A stretch of DNA of 64,000 bases from positions 3,270,200-3,334,199 of the forward strand of contig PJRA01000263.1 in the NCBI GenBank assembly GCA_016987375.1. Reading direction: 5' to 3'. Both the position numbers and the translations under genes were made by a program. The notes beneath the pieces are model-generated. The model did no database searches. It saw only the letters and a list, made by a program, of their open reading frames with translations, and was not told where the DNA came from. This DNA is from Brachionus koreanus. Lineage: Eukaryota > Rotifera > Eurotatoria > Ploima > Brachionidae. Below are positions 36,641 through 58,930 of this stretch, in pieces. Position 1 is the stretch's first letter, and each line of letters starts with the position of its first letter.

Positions 36641-39600
36641 TTGATTTCAATTACTTGAACTAAACACATAGACTGACCGCAAATGATAGTAAAAAAACTA
36701 TCTAAATTGGTTGAAAAAAAGATAACATTCTATTGAAAGAATTATCTATAAATGTAAGAGTCAAAAGATAAGCAAATTGGTTGAAATCGAAAACCAAAAG
36801 AATTTTATGTTAATTTTAGATTGATTTTTGCATAAATCCCCAGATTAATTACTAAGCAGAACTTGTTAGTGAAAAAAAAACATCGATTTTTAATTAAAGT
36901 TAATTAAATTAATCTTTTATTTTTATACTGTACTTAAAAACTTTTTTAAAAATATGCTTATATAAGTTAAAACACGAAACAGAATTAAAAATTTTAATTA
37001 CTCTTTAGAAAAATGTTTTATTAACTAGCTAAATACATGCTTTTTATTTTGGATTAAAAAATTTATGAATTCAATAAGATCTGAATAATTTAAATTTATT
37101 ATAATTTTGAATATTTGAAAGCAGTTGAATCATAGAATCATGGTAGTGAGATGCTACTAAAATTTTATTTTACAAAAGCTTTATGATTTTCTATTGATTG
37201 ATCGTTCTTAGTTTACTAAGATCTACTGTGCCTATGGAACTGCTTTTTTTGTTTTATACGACGAATAAATTATGCCTAAAAGCGTTGTACCTGATTTTGG
37301 ATGTGTACATATTGTCGTATAGCATCTATTAATCTTTTTATAAATCTTAACTTTTCAAGGTAGAAACAAAATCAAAATTTATATTTTTCCTTCTCTAATA
37401 AAATTCTTAGTTTTTGCTGATCATTCAATAGAACGAACACAAAAATAAATCTATTAATTATTTTTCATCAAATGAAATCTGGATTCCTATTGTTAATTAC
37501 GTAAATTATTTACTTAGCTTTACGATTGATTTGAAAATTTATAGCAATTAATAAAGCGAGTTTCCTTTCAATCATATTTTTCATTCTAATTGAAATTACT
37601 AAAATATAGGCTTTTTTATCTTGATAAAAAAAAAAATTAAATTTTTAAAAGATGTCAAATTTCCATCAATTTGAATTTTTTTAAATATAATCATGCATGT
37701 TTAATTTCTTAAAACATCAATGGGTATTTAAAAGAAACTCATCCATTAACTTATTTCATTTTAGCTTTTCATTGAAATGCAAATTTTAAAAAATAAAAGA
37801 AAAATCGATTTTCTTGTGAAATTTATTTTTATCTTTGACAAACATAATGGTGTTTTAGAAATTTTAAATAAAAAATTTAAAGCATTAGACTCAAATAGTG
37901 AAAGGTGAGGAAACATCTAATTATTTGTCCCTAATGTGAAAAAATTATCAACCTAAATACTTTCTCAATGGTATTAATAAATACTAAAATAAATATTGAA
38001 CATAAAATTGCTTTATTAAAATTGATTAATTAAATTTTGTTCAAAGCATAGCTTACCATAATGTTTTGTATATGATTTTAGTAAAATCAATAAAATTTTT
38101 ATTATTCATATGAATGAAACTAATTAGCAGTCTTATAACTTGCAATAAATCTAAACAAATCTATGCTTAAAATTTCTTATCAGTCTGTTTGAATATTTTA
38201 ATAGAAAAATTGCGGACTAACGAGTGATTATTTACTATACACAATGCAATATTTTATTTTAATAATATTATTATTTTATTAATTAACCTGATGCTGCAGG
38301 TTTGCTCTAAAGAGCTCATTTAAATTCTTTAAAAAATAAATTTTGCGCTGAGATTTTAGTTTGATTTGTGTTCTATAATTGTTGATACAGATCTTTAGAT
38401 CTTAAGTATTTACGTTCGATTTTTATTATCATAAACAATCTTTATACATTTTCAATTTATTTTGCAAAATAACTTTAAAATAAAAAAAAAGGTTAAAAAT
38501 AGTAATATTTAGCTATGATTTCAGTCTTTTTAAAATGCTGCTATTTGGATTTAATTTATTACTTAAATATCGTTTTTACAAAATCTGTTAACCTTTAGCT
38601 TACCTTAAACAAATTTATGATGTATAATTTGCGCTTATATTAATTTTTCTTTTTTTGTAACTATTTTAAATCTTTATTTATATTATTTAATCAATGTGGA
38701 TTTTTAATATCAAATAAATAAGATTTTATTTTTTGTTCATAAACAGTCCAGGAAAAAAGTATTATTTTTTAGATACTTAAATAAAAGTTTTAAAAACTAA
38801 ATATTTTTTTAAAAATGTATGAAAACACATTTAAAAAATAAGATTTATCATTTGGCGCATAGTTTTAAACTATGTTTTATAAGTACGATAAAAAAACATG
38901 TTTCATATCATATTTTGAATTTAGAATAAAAAATTTTCCATTTTTGATATATTAACACCAAATACAATAAAAAATATCTAAAAAATATTTCAATAGCATT
39001 TTGCACATTTTTACATTTAGATTTTTTAAAAGTTTCATTTTTTTTAAATTAATCAAATCAATACTAAAATAAAATCATATTGATGCTTTTAATTTTAAAA
39101 AAGTTTAAATACAGCACTATTTTGCAAGAGTTTTTAGAATTTTTGTTGGCTAATATGATTAAAATCAAATTAAAATACATCCATAAATAATTCCATCAAT
39201 GCTATAAAAAACCTACTAATGTACCAAAGAAAGTTTAATTACTAAAAGCTTTTTGAAAATAAAACATACAAGACATAATTTTAAGAATCGTTTAAGTTAA
39301 AATTTATTCTTCAAAAAATTGATTTCTTTTTATAATGAAATTTTTTTAGATTCTCTTCTCATTATTAAGTCTAATTTCTAAACGTCATTAAAATTGGCAG
39401 TTATTTTGGATAAAATTAACAAAAATCCTCATTTAAGCTAAAATTAGAAATTTACTTAAGTAAAAAATTCAACTGTTTTCAAAACTAAACTATAAATATT
39501 AAAACTATGATTCATCTTTTAAAGATTGTTTTCTTAATTAAAAATATATAATCCTAGCTTAAAATACTTAAAATCCAGATTAAAAATATAAAAATAAAAA

Positions 39601-39775
39601 TTAATATTCTTAGCTATTTTAAAAATTGAGTACCTTAACTCTCGAAAATAAATATCTATCACATTTAATAAGTTTTTAAAATGAATTTTTACTCTTTACA
39701 AAAAATAATCAAAATAAAGATTTCTTGCTTTTTTAATTTAAAATTTATTCTTATTCTTTTAAAATTATGATAAAT
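36641..39775. other. Gene desert upstream of INPP5A
   Basis: About 3.1 kb of AT-rich DNA with no supported gene or element. The INPP5A promoter should lie at its left edge; a TTTAG acceptor-like site is about 20 nt upstream of the start codon. Confidence 0.5.
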
Positions 39776-40020
39776 ATAATAATAATAGTTTCTACAGTAA
39801 CACCCTTGGGTGTAACGAAGCAAGGCCCCTATCGAGGCCTCGCTCTAAGTGTGCGTGGTTTGGGAGTTGCTGCTTAAGTGAGGAAGCTATGATTGATTTT
39901 GGTGTATGTATCTTAATTTAATTTAGAACAATTCAGAAACAAGTTGAACAAACATTTTAAAAGTGCTACAGGGCGTCTCTGACGTAACGCGTAACTCTTT
40001 ACAATCACTTTGAGTTGTCA
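39776..40020 (-). repeat. LINE-like 3' end relic
   Basis: This patch is clearly richer in GC than its surroundings. On the minus strand it ends with a 20-nt hairpin (39797-39816, GTTACACCCAAGGGTGTTAC), then about 10 nt, then (ATT)n at 39787-39776. The same layout closes the LINE copies at 20330 and 60155. No convincing protein can be read on the minus strand, so the assignment rests on this 3' structure. On the plus strand a short FRNKLNKHFK-like frame is also LINE-like, so orientation is uncertain. Confidence 0.4.
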
Positions 40021-40520
40021 AAATGCATGGGATTATTGATAAAATATTATATTTTTCTCTTAAAATTTATGATTTTAAGTTCATTTAAATAAACTTCATA
40101 GTAGTTTTGAAACAAAGAATAAAGTTCAATCTTGAATAAGTTGTATTAAAATCAAAAAAAAATTAATTAAACAATAAAAATTAAAAATTTTGATTAGTTT
40201 CAGAATCTAAAAAAATACACATTAAATTAAATTTTTGAAAGATTAAAAAATAGATTACTCATTACTATTTCACGACTTAATTCTGAAGGACCCCGGGTTT
40301 TAGATTCTCTAAAATTAATATAACTTAATAATATCAATTATATTATTTAATTATATAATTTTTATAAGACCTAATGTGCACCAAGTAAATAGCATGACAC
40401 TGATAAAATATCTATTTTGACATTATTTCAATTAATCTAATTCTATTATTTAATTTTAGCTTAGAAAAATCATACTTTATCAAAAAAACTAAAATTGTTT
40501 CTTATGTTAACGGCAAATGA

Positions 40521-40711
40521 CGGCAAAATGAAAATAATTTTACATATTTAAATTTCAATATTTTTAGATTTTTTGTTCAATTTTTCAGAAAATCAAAAAA
40601 ACTCTCTCAAATTATATGGTAAACAAAAATAAAATTAAAAAATTTCTTAAATATTGCAAAAAAATCTAAAAATATGAAAATGTAAAAATTTAAAAATTAT
40701 TTTCATTCTGC
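40521..40711. mobile_element. Foldback element, copy 2
   Basis: Inverted arms 40521-40576 and 40657-40711, each reading inward as CAAAATGAAAATAATTTT or a close variant. The arms match those of 20465-20673 and the central segment (TTAAATATT..AAACAAAAATAAAATT) is present in the opposite orientation. Copy 2 has more arm mismatches than copy 1, so it is older. Confidence 0.75.
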
Positions 40712-41052
40712 TTAAATGACCAATTTAAAACATGAACATAAGCAAGGTGTCCCTTTATTTCTTATGTAATATTTGTTGTTTTCTTTTTTTTAAAGTTTTG
40801 ATTATTGCTTTCTTTACCTTATTTTTGAATTTTTCTATTATAACCTTAATGAATCTTTTATAAAGATTGAAATGGTCTCAGTTTCTCTTAATAATAATTA
40901 AAATAAAAATTAATCGATTAGAAAACAAAGATTCAAACAATTTTTGCTTTTAAAAATGTTTATTGACGATTAATAAATAATTTTGGGATCTAAAAATTTA
41001 AAATAAAGTAAGACTAGGAAGACAAATGTTTGATTTTGAAGAAAAATTTTAT

Positions 41053-50379
<9,327 letters not shown>

Positions 50380-50766
50380 TACACGGTATAAATTAAATTT
50401 AAAAGATACAAAATAATTTTAATACCGAGTTTATTATAATTTAAAAAAAAAATCAATTTTAAATAATTTAGTCTCTATACATCTAAACTTTAGTTGCCAT
50501 GGCATCATTTAAAAATTTAAGGATTTTTTAGTGAAGATTTTACTTGAAAAAAATGTAACTTTCTAATTCACTATTAGCACTATTTATTAAGTAATTAGAA
50601 ATTGATTGTTCAAGTAAATAAAAATTTACAGGAGGCGTTTAAACGATTTTAAATAAATGTTTTTTTTTAAAAGAGAAATTTTTCTTGGGGTAATTTTAAA
50701 TTGAAAAAATATAAAAAAATTTTGTTAAGATATTATCTACATCTAAATAAAATGCATAAAAAATTT
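50380..50766. other. Spacer between TRPM2-like gene and LRRC9
   Basis: 387 bp between the stop of the upstream channel gene and the start of LRRC9, both on the minus strand. AT-rich; no motif recognised. It must hold the channel's 3' UTR and the LRRC9 promoter. Confidence 0.5.
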
Positions 50767-53700
50767 TTAAAAAAAAGCTTGATGAATTTCAGATATTTCC
50801 TTAAGAGCATCTGATATTATTTCATTTGAATTTATTCTAACATTTGAGGACACTTCTCTCCATCTACAAGTAGGATTGTTAATTTTTGCATCGAAAGAAT
50901 CCTCTTTATCGAAATGAAAATTCCAAATTTCGGCCTCGACCCATGCATTGTCTGTATTTCTCGGATCATCTATGTAGCCTTTGTAAATCATGGTCGGCAC
51001 AAATCCAACATCATTCAAAATATCTGCAAAAGCTCCCGATTGATTATTTATGGGTATTTGTGAGGCAAATGAAGCAAAAAAAGTCATCATGTCATCTTCT
51101 TCAAAGTTAACACATTTTTCAACATCGTTCTCTTCAAATACCATTTCCATAAATGTCCTGCATACAACACTGTATTTCGACTCATCACCTATAATTCTAT
51201 CTCCTGGTATCTTTGTTAGACCAGTTAAAGAATCTTTAACAGCAATAAACTCCAACAATTTTCTTCTTTCCACATAAATAGGTTTATTTTTTTGTTTTTT
51301 CCATCTAGTCACAATAGCCATTATTTCATGATTTGGTCCATAGCGCAACAAAGCACCTCTTCCGCGAACACCTGTACGACCCATTGGGTTTCGTGGAAAT
51401 CCTAAACTGTCCAAACTATAAATAACAGGGTATGATTGTGATGTTTGTTCATCAATGGTTGTAATCCAAGATTTTCTGTTAATTGTAATTTTTTTTTCTG
51501 GATAAAATGGATTATCTATGTAGCAAACTGCATTCCATAAATAAATATTTTGTTTAGATTGAGTCAAGCTTGTTTGAGATGTTTTATAATTTAATTGATC
51601 AGAAATCTTCGAGTCAATTTTATCTTTAGCTAAAGTTGAATTAAGTTCTTTATTTGATATTTTTGAAATTGATCGCTGAAATGGAGTCGTGGTTAAATTA
51701 GGTGGTTGAGGTATAGGCGCGGCTTGTGGAGCTTTAGATGAACTTTCAATATTTATAATTTTTATGTCATCTTTAACTCTTATATTTATTTCATGATCAA
51801 TAAAAATTTTGTCTATTTTGAAAGTATCCGGAGCAAGAACAATAAATGGTGGGTCATAAAATTCATAAGTCATTTCCCAAGAAACAAGCTTTTCATACAC
51901 AAAAAATCTTGGCACACTAGTGTTTACATATGGCGACTCTCTTGATAAAATATGAATATAATTTCTTTTTTTCCGATCTAGTAGACCAGATTTAGATTGT
52001 TTTTGAGTTATTAAATTTTTTATCTGCTCTAAACAAGATTGATTTTGTATCAATGCTTTTTCCAGCGATATAACTCGATCGTTTAGTCTTTGCATTGACT
52101 TTTTTTGATTACTCAAATCTTCTCTTACTTTGTTAAAATTAGTTTCAATTTGCTTTTGCTTTGACTTTTCACTAGTGTCTTTTTCAGCATTGCTCGAATA
52201 CTTTTGGGCAACATTACGCCAATAACTGAACGAATTGGATGCTTTCAGAAATAAATCTGTCTTTGAATTTTTCTTCTCTTTTTCTGAATTGACTAACTTA
52301 TGTTCAAAGCAAAAACATTTCGAACAAACCTTACATTTAGTGAGAAATTTTTTGGCCTTAAAAAAAATATTCTCCAACATATAATATATATAAAGTATTA
52401 TTGTAAACGGTGGGGGAAAACAAAGTCTATTTTCGTAGTCCATCACAATCTCATATCTCTGAAACATCCATAATTGTTCTGATTTTTGGTTTATGCGGGC
52501 TCCAGTTGCGCTGAACATTGCTGTAAGCAAAGTGGGCAAAAACAGTTTTATTAATAGAAAATACTGAATTAAGATGAACCAGGCCAGTAAGCTTACATTG
52601 TTACATTTTGTATTAACACCGTAATTTTCAAGTCTTTCTTGAGTATATGAGAAATCTAAACCATTGGTCAAATTGTAGCAAGAATAGGGCCTGTTTAGAT
52701 TGATGGAAAGACCTGATCGCCTACATTCTTCAGTTTCTTTTTCCAAATCGGTCTTATCCGCCACAAACAGTTGCATAAATCCTCTAAGGAGTAGAATTTT
52801 TTTTAAAAGATCAAAATTAATAGGGTGAAACGGGTACAGGACTGCGTTTAGGGCGATACTTCCAGCAGTCATTGAAATCAAAAATAGACGCAAATAGGTC
52901 ATAAAATCTTGTTTGACCATAAGCTTCATTCTGACCAGCATGGGTCCAAGTTGATGGCTAATTGGCAAGTAAATGAACAGAGTTCGGTAAAAAAAGTAAA
53001 GGAGAAAAACGCATAAAAGACCTTTAGAAATAAAAATTCTGTTCATTCCGAACAATTCCACGCCATCCCATACTCCATATATTCGAACAAAAAAGAAAGC
53101 TATTAAAAACAAAAGCATGATTATGATTTCTGTTACTGGAAACTTCATTGGAAGCTGAGAGCCAGTTAGATAATTTTTGTAAGCTATACGAGTGTTTTCA
53201 ATCGTGATTGTGGCTGTCCAAAGCCATAAAAGCGAATCAAGAATCAAATGACCACAGCATGGCCACAAGGTTACATATGCAAATAGGACTAGATAGCAAA
53301 TGTAGGAAAGAAAATTAGCCCAAAACTTTGTGTATGGTGCACTCCAAATAAGGTAGATTTTTTCATAAATCGGAGGTGAACGATAAAAAGACTTTCTAAT
53401 ATCTTTTTTCAAATCAATATTTGATCCATTCGATTCATAGAGGTTGTCTGACGAACAGACTGCTTTATTCCAATCTATATCTTTCCTATTAATTAAGCTC
53501 GAATGTTTTCGCAATTTTTTTATTTCAGAAACCAATTTTTTTCCCAATTCAACTCTAGTTTGCTCAGTTTCTTCTAATTCCTCATCTTTTTCCTCATCAT
53601 CAAACTCATCATTTTGGTCTTTGATCAACGACTTTAGTTCGGAATGAGTACGAAATGGAAAAACAATCCAATAATACATGGGAAATACAAAAAAAGCAGA

Positions 53701-56700
53701 TAGTATTACTTTCGTCCATGCTGGAAAATCAATTATTCCATTTTCTATGTCTCTTATTTGAATTGAACCAAAAAGTCTTTTGGTTAAAATTTTTTGACAA
53801 GCTGGGTGTGCAATAAAATCCAAATCTTTGGCATTGTAAGCTAGCTCTAGCACTGTGCAATCGTTCCAGTCTGGATGTTCGTAAGTCAAAATGGAGTAAG
53901 TCCTCGGATCGTTGTCTTTGAAGCTGGTATCCAAAACTCCGATTGCTAATTCAGCAAATTCTTTTTGGTATTTTTCTATTTCAGCTTTTAAATAGCTTTC
54001 TTGGCAATAAGTCAATAAGTTTTTGTAAATAAGCGAACATATTAGGGCTATAGCTAAAGGATCTTCGCTTCTTTTCCACAAAATTTTTGCCAATTTAGGA
54101 CGATTGAAAAGAACTGAAAAAATGATCAAAAAATTGAGAGCTTTTTTTTCGGCCTGAACAACATCCTCTATATAAAGTCCCAGTTGATTCATGTATAATT
54201 CTAAAATATTTATCATGCTATCAATGGAAGTAAGTTCTTTGAGAACGTCATTCAAACCATCTGGTAGAAAATCATCTGGAAAATCGTCCTTCGAATAATT
54301 TTAGACCAAAATTTTGTTTCGTGAAGAGTAGAAAAAACATAAATAAAGAGAAAATTAATTAAATTAATTTAAATAAAACACTATATATAATAAAAAATCA
54401 AGATAGAAAACAAAATAACTGCATCTTTCAAATTTTTTCCTGAGCTTTTGTGGCCAATTGTGAAAAAAAAATGAAACTATTCCTAAAAAATTAATCTATA
54501 ATTCAATTGTTGGATAAAATTATCACATTAATTAAGCTATATCAAAATATCAAAATTTTTTGAATCTTAGAACTTTTTTACCGTTATTTATGTTTTGTTC
54601 TACTTTCAAAATTTTTAAATAATAATTAAGTAAAAATACAGTATAGTGTCCAAGTACACCTTGTAAAATAATAGTAACAAAAAATTCACGATTTTCTGCT
54701 TTAATGAATAATTCTCGAATGTTGTTACGGCCCAAGTAACGATGAATATAAAAGCCTTGATCCAAAAATAGCTCAACAAATTCTTCTCTATCTCTTCTTA
54801 AAATTGCATTCTCAAATATGCTGTGTTTTATTTCTACATTAGTGTAATCATCTCGTTGAAATATTTCCGACAAAGCTAGTGCCGGGCAATTCCAATCAAG
54901 AGTAAGCTTTAGATTTCGTTCCAATTGAGCTTTTCCTTGCTTTCCAGATAGCTGAGTTTGAGCTTTAAAAAAGATTTTTTTATTTTTAAAAATTTTAAGT
55001 TTAATTTAATTACATTGCAGAAGAGCTGTGAGAATGTATTTGTCCAAATCAGTGTAATCAAATCCGAGGCCTTTGGTATCGACGATTGTTAAAAATTTTT
55101 GTCCATTCTAAGATAAATAAATTTTATTAGGACCGGTTTCGACAAGTTAATTTTTGCTGTCAAGAAGATAAACTCGATTCAGTAACTTCTATAGATCGGA
55201 GAAGCTGCTCAAAAAAGGGACTGCAAAATGAAATTAACTTCTTTCTAATTCATGGTACAATTTTTTTTCTTTTTAGTGAATTTAAAAAAAAAAGCACCAA
55301 TAAAACAAAAAATTCAATTAAGATTTTTTTAGTCTGAGAATTAATTTGAAAAATTCTGATATTTACTGCAAAAAAATGGAAAATTTTAAAAACAATATTA
55401 ATAGCAAATAAATCAACTGAAAAATTTATTTCAGTTTTTCACCATTATAAATTTTTTTATGTTTATTTTAAATTTAATGTTTTGATGAAAATCAAAAAAA
55501 ATTAAAATTATCAATTAAAAATTTTTGAAATATAATTGAAAGAATAAGTAAAAATAATCCTAAAATAAATATCTTTGTTGAAGCTTTTTGTAGAGAATCG
55601 TTTGATAGAGATTAAAATAACGCTTACATGATTAAGAAAACCTTCTTGTACAATTTTGGTTGAAATAATTCGGGAAAAAGAATTATTAACTCATAATAAT
55701 CTGTTAGTTTTTTGAAAATTTTTTAATTATTAATTAAGTATTGAAAGAAACAATTGCAAAAAGATAGAAAAATATAATTTTTCTCGGTTGATAATTGCTT
55801 TTTTTTTTAATTTGTTTAATTTAATTAATTTATTCTATACTAGTATTATATTTTTGCTGTTTAATAATTATTTTATCCAGCTTTTATTAAGGTAATTTCT
55901 ATTTTTATTGACAACTCTACTAAAGTGAGTCTTAATAGGTAAAATTAAATTTTAAATAAATACTAAATAGAAGCCAAAAAAAATGTAATAATACTTATCA
56001 GAATATTGTAAAAATTTTGATAGTCAGTTATCAAATTAAAATTAAAATTTAACTGTTACATAGGAATTTTTTTCAAGATTGTTTCATTAGACTTGAAGCA
56101 TTAATTTTTTAAATCAAAAAGTAAAATAAACTATATAAATTAAAATTTTTAACAAATTATTCATAATCCTTGAAAATTAAAACTTAGTTGTTTTTCTTCA
56201 TAAAACTGATTTTATTGCTGTCATGACCAAAATTGGGGAAACATTATTAAATGATTTTTTCACAAAATATTTTATATAATTTAATGAAATTTTGCACAAA
56301 AATTGAAAAATAATAAAAATTTTTAATTTAATAAATTACTTACGTTTGAACTATTTTTTGCTATGTCCATAATTTTATCTCTGTAATGATTGCGAATTAC
56401 TTCATTTTTACCCAAATCATCTTTAAACTCGTCCAGAAGCTTCTTGCTCAATTCAGGTCGAATAAAATTTTCTTCATGGTCCAAATCTTTGCTACATATA
56501 ACATAAAAAAAAACAAATAGAAATGCTTATTTCATACTTTTCATTTAACTCTTCAAAAGCAAAAGCAATTAAATCTGCTGCAGCACCACTTCCTTTTAAT
56601 ACAACCACTGGTATTTGATTCTTAATCTTCAAGTCGATCACATTAATGCTATCTAAATCGCCACGAATAACTAAGCAAATCATTGGAATTTGACGTTTTT

Positions 56701-58360
56701 CAATTTTTAGATTTTTATTCTCATTTTCTTCTTCACTTAGCTCAGAAGCTAAATTTAAGTAATAATTAATTAGAGTTTTCTATATTCCACTGATTACCAA
56801 GTCTTTTCTTTTTATAGTAATTTAAAGATCTGGTAAAAAGAGTTTCAATTTTGTCTCTAAACTGAACATAGCTCAACGTTTCAAGATTGTTTAAAGTTGA
56901 AATTGAAGAAAATCCATTTATATCACCAAAGGTATCTGTAAGGTCGTCATAAATAATAAAATGAGTATGATCAGGATTTATGTCAAATCTCAGCATGTTC
57001 TTATTTTTTTTATTTCCAGAAGCTGTCAAAATTGGAGTCTTGAAAAATAAAGAAGAGTATGAAGATGTATTGTAAAGAATAAATATTTGATACTTACAAT
57101 TCCATCAAAAGATGACCAATTTTGTAAAGTACTTGCAGAAACCAAACCTAGTAGTGTTAAAGGTGGAGGAGAAGGCTCATTGGAATGCAGAAAATTTAAA
57201 CTATGCAAATTTGTTTTGGAAACAATATTTCGAGAGGCTTTTTCTTCATTGAAAGCTTCACCAATTATCGATGATATGCCACCATTTATTCCATTAGTTA
57301 TAAACCAAATATCTGTTTTGTTGGCCAATTTTATAATACCTTGTTGAAATTGCTCTTCTAATTTTTGATTTTTCCAATTTTTAAAATTTTTGACACCTAA
57401 GTAAAAATGACAATTTAAGAAAATATAAAATCATCAGAATCATTTCCAGAAAATTTTTGAATTTATTTTTAATCACAAAAATACATCACAGATATAAATT
57501 TTAAAAGTAAAATATATTTTTTATAAGTAAAAAAATATATATTTTTTATTAGCCAAACTCAAAAATTTTATACATTTGAAATTGTACATGAAATTTGGTT
57601 TATTATTTATTGCTTAACACTCAAAGGTCCACTGACAATTTGAAACTTTTTTAATACTCATATATATTATAAAGAATAATAAATCATTTCCACCTTAACT
57701 CTCTGAATCTGTTACTATAAATAAATATTTAATTGAATTTACTTTTTATTATTAACTTATTAGCTTGATTACTAAAAGTTGATCATAAACTTCAATTTAA
57801 GAAAATATATATTTTGAAATTTTTAAAAGAATACCTGTTATTATGGGAATAATTATTTTAGGGCTTTTCATTTGCCAAACAGATCTCATAAATCTAGGTA
57901 TATTTCTCAATTGCTGTGATTCACTTGAACCCTGAATATTATTATTTTTTTCAAGCTTAAAATTCACATAAAGACTTCCCTTAATAAAATTGTTTAATTT
58001 AAATTTAGATTAAAAAATTTTCTAAAACTTGAGTATTGAATATAATTCTGTTGCCATCTTGTACTTTGATTAATCCATTAACATATTTTGAAGCTAACTT
58101 TTCGGATTCTGAATTTAATTTTCCGATTAATCTATTGTTTGAAGATATTGATTCATTTCTATTATTCTCTTGTAGACTAGTTGTTAGTTTGTCTGAAGTT
58201 TTTTGATTTAGAAATTCTTCCTTTTGAAATTTTATTTTTAAGGTTTTTTTATCGAATACTAAAACCAAAGTACCTCATCCGATTTAAAGCTTCTTTTAGT
58301 TTTTCCCAAGCAAATAAGATATTTAGAATTGTTTGATGTTTTCAAATCATTTATAACCAT
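50767..58360 (-). CDS. TRPM2: TRPM2-like cation channel with NUDT9H domain, paralog A
   Basis: A predicted plasma-membrane cation channel of the TRPM family. The N-terminal TRPM homology region is spread over small exons: about 58360-57840, 57397-57100, 57029-56766 (DPDHTHF-like NPDHTHFIIYDD), 56683-56340 (IPVVVLKGSGAAADLIAFAFEE), 55110-55013 and 54960-54578 (LKLTLDWNCPALALSEIF). A single 3.5-kb exon (54287-50767) encodes the rest: pre-S1, S1-S6, the TRP helix (LWMFQRYEIVMDYENR, then FPPPF), a coiled coil (QRLNDRVISLEKALIQNQ) and the NUDT9-homology domain (SRESPYVNT, YDPPFIVL, NPMGRTGVRGRG, GPNHEIMAIVTRW, DDPRNTDNAWVE). In relatives this domain binds ADP-ribose to open the channel. The Nudix box is degenerate. 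The start at 58360 is the first plausible Met, and a 5' exon could be missing. A second paralog starts 2.85 kb upstream. Confidence 0.9.
50782..51360 (-). repeat. 579-bp block identical to 61229-61807
   Basis: Constant offset from the partner block of 10,447 bp, no difference seen by eye. It covers the 3' coding part of paralog A from RYGPNHEIMA to near the stop. Divergence resumes at once on both sides: a 60-bp window next to it (51361-51420) already has about seven differences. Confidence 0.88.
55130..55225 (+). repeat. Interspersed repeat fragment, copy 2
   Basis: Diverged partner of 20998-21095, in a 1.2-kb intron of TRPM paralog A. Shared blocks include GACCGGTTTCGAC, GATTCAGTAACTTCT, AGATCGGAGAAGCTGCTC and an A-run. 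Confidence 0.55.
55226..56340. other. Large intron of TRPM paralog A
   Basis: AT-rich intronic DNA between the 55110 and 56510 exons. Nothing else recognised. Confidence 0.5.
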
Positions 58361-58930
58361 TTTATGAAAAAAAAATTATAAATGTGAAAATTTTGATTTA
58401 GTTTTAAATTTAAGTATTTTAATTTTATGAAAAAGAAATATCATTATCAAAATAAAATTTTTTTCTAAAAAATTAGGTAATTCAAATTTGTATATTTACT
58501 TGAAAATTGTCTTTTATAGCTTTATTATTAGAAAGTTTGACCCAAAATAATTTTTCTAAATTAACTAGTAATATTTTATTATAAATAAAAAACAAGCTTT
58601 ATAATTTAGAAAGTTAAGTATTCGAAAAAATTCAAAGCATTGGTAAAATCTCAAATCAAATCAAAATTTAAAACGAATAATTTAAACAATACCTTATAAA
58701 AAAATAGAATTAAATTTTGTTAAAATTAAAATATTCATTATGTGTCTTAATTTAACAATAGAAATACTTAACGAGTAATTTTACTTCTTTTAAAATAAGT
58801 TAAATCCTCATATTTTTAACACATTTTTCATTTAAATATTAATTGAATCAAAAAAATATTTTTCTTTAAAAAAAAATTATCATTCACAGTTTAATTTTAA
58901 TTAAATATTTTGAATTAAATAACTACGAAA
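58361..58930. other. Upstream region of TRPM paralog A
   Basis: About 570 bp of AT-rich sequence between the channel start and a LINE insertion. It should hold the promoter; no motif recognised. Confidence 0.45.

Noticed and set aside
50886..51277. Plus-strand frames that occur identically again at 61333-61724
   Set aside because: Antisense shadows of the duplicated NUDT9H coding block. Their identity only reflects the block itself.
57614..57640. TTAACACTCAAAGGTCCACTGA, similar to the MITE terminus
   Set aside because: No matching opposite end about 200 bp away. Similarity is limited to the first few bases, so I did not call a fourth copy.
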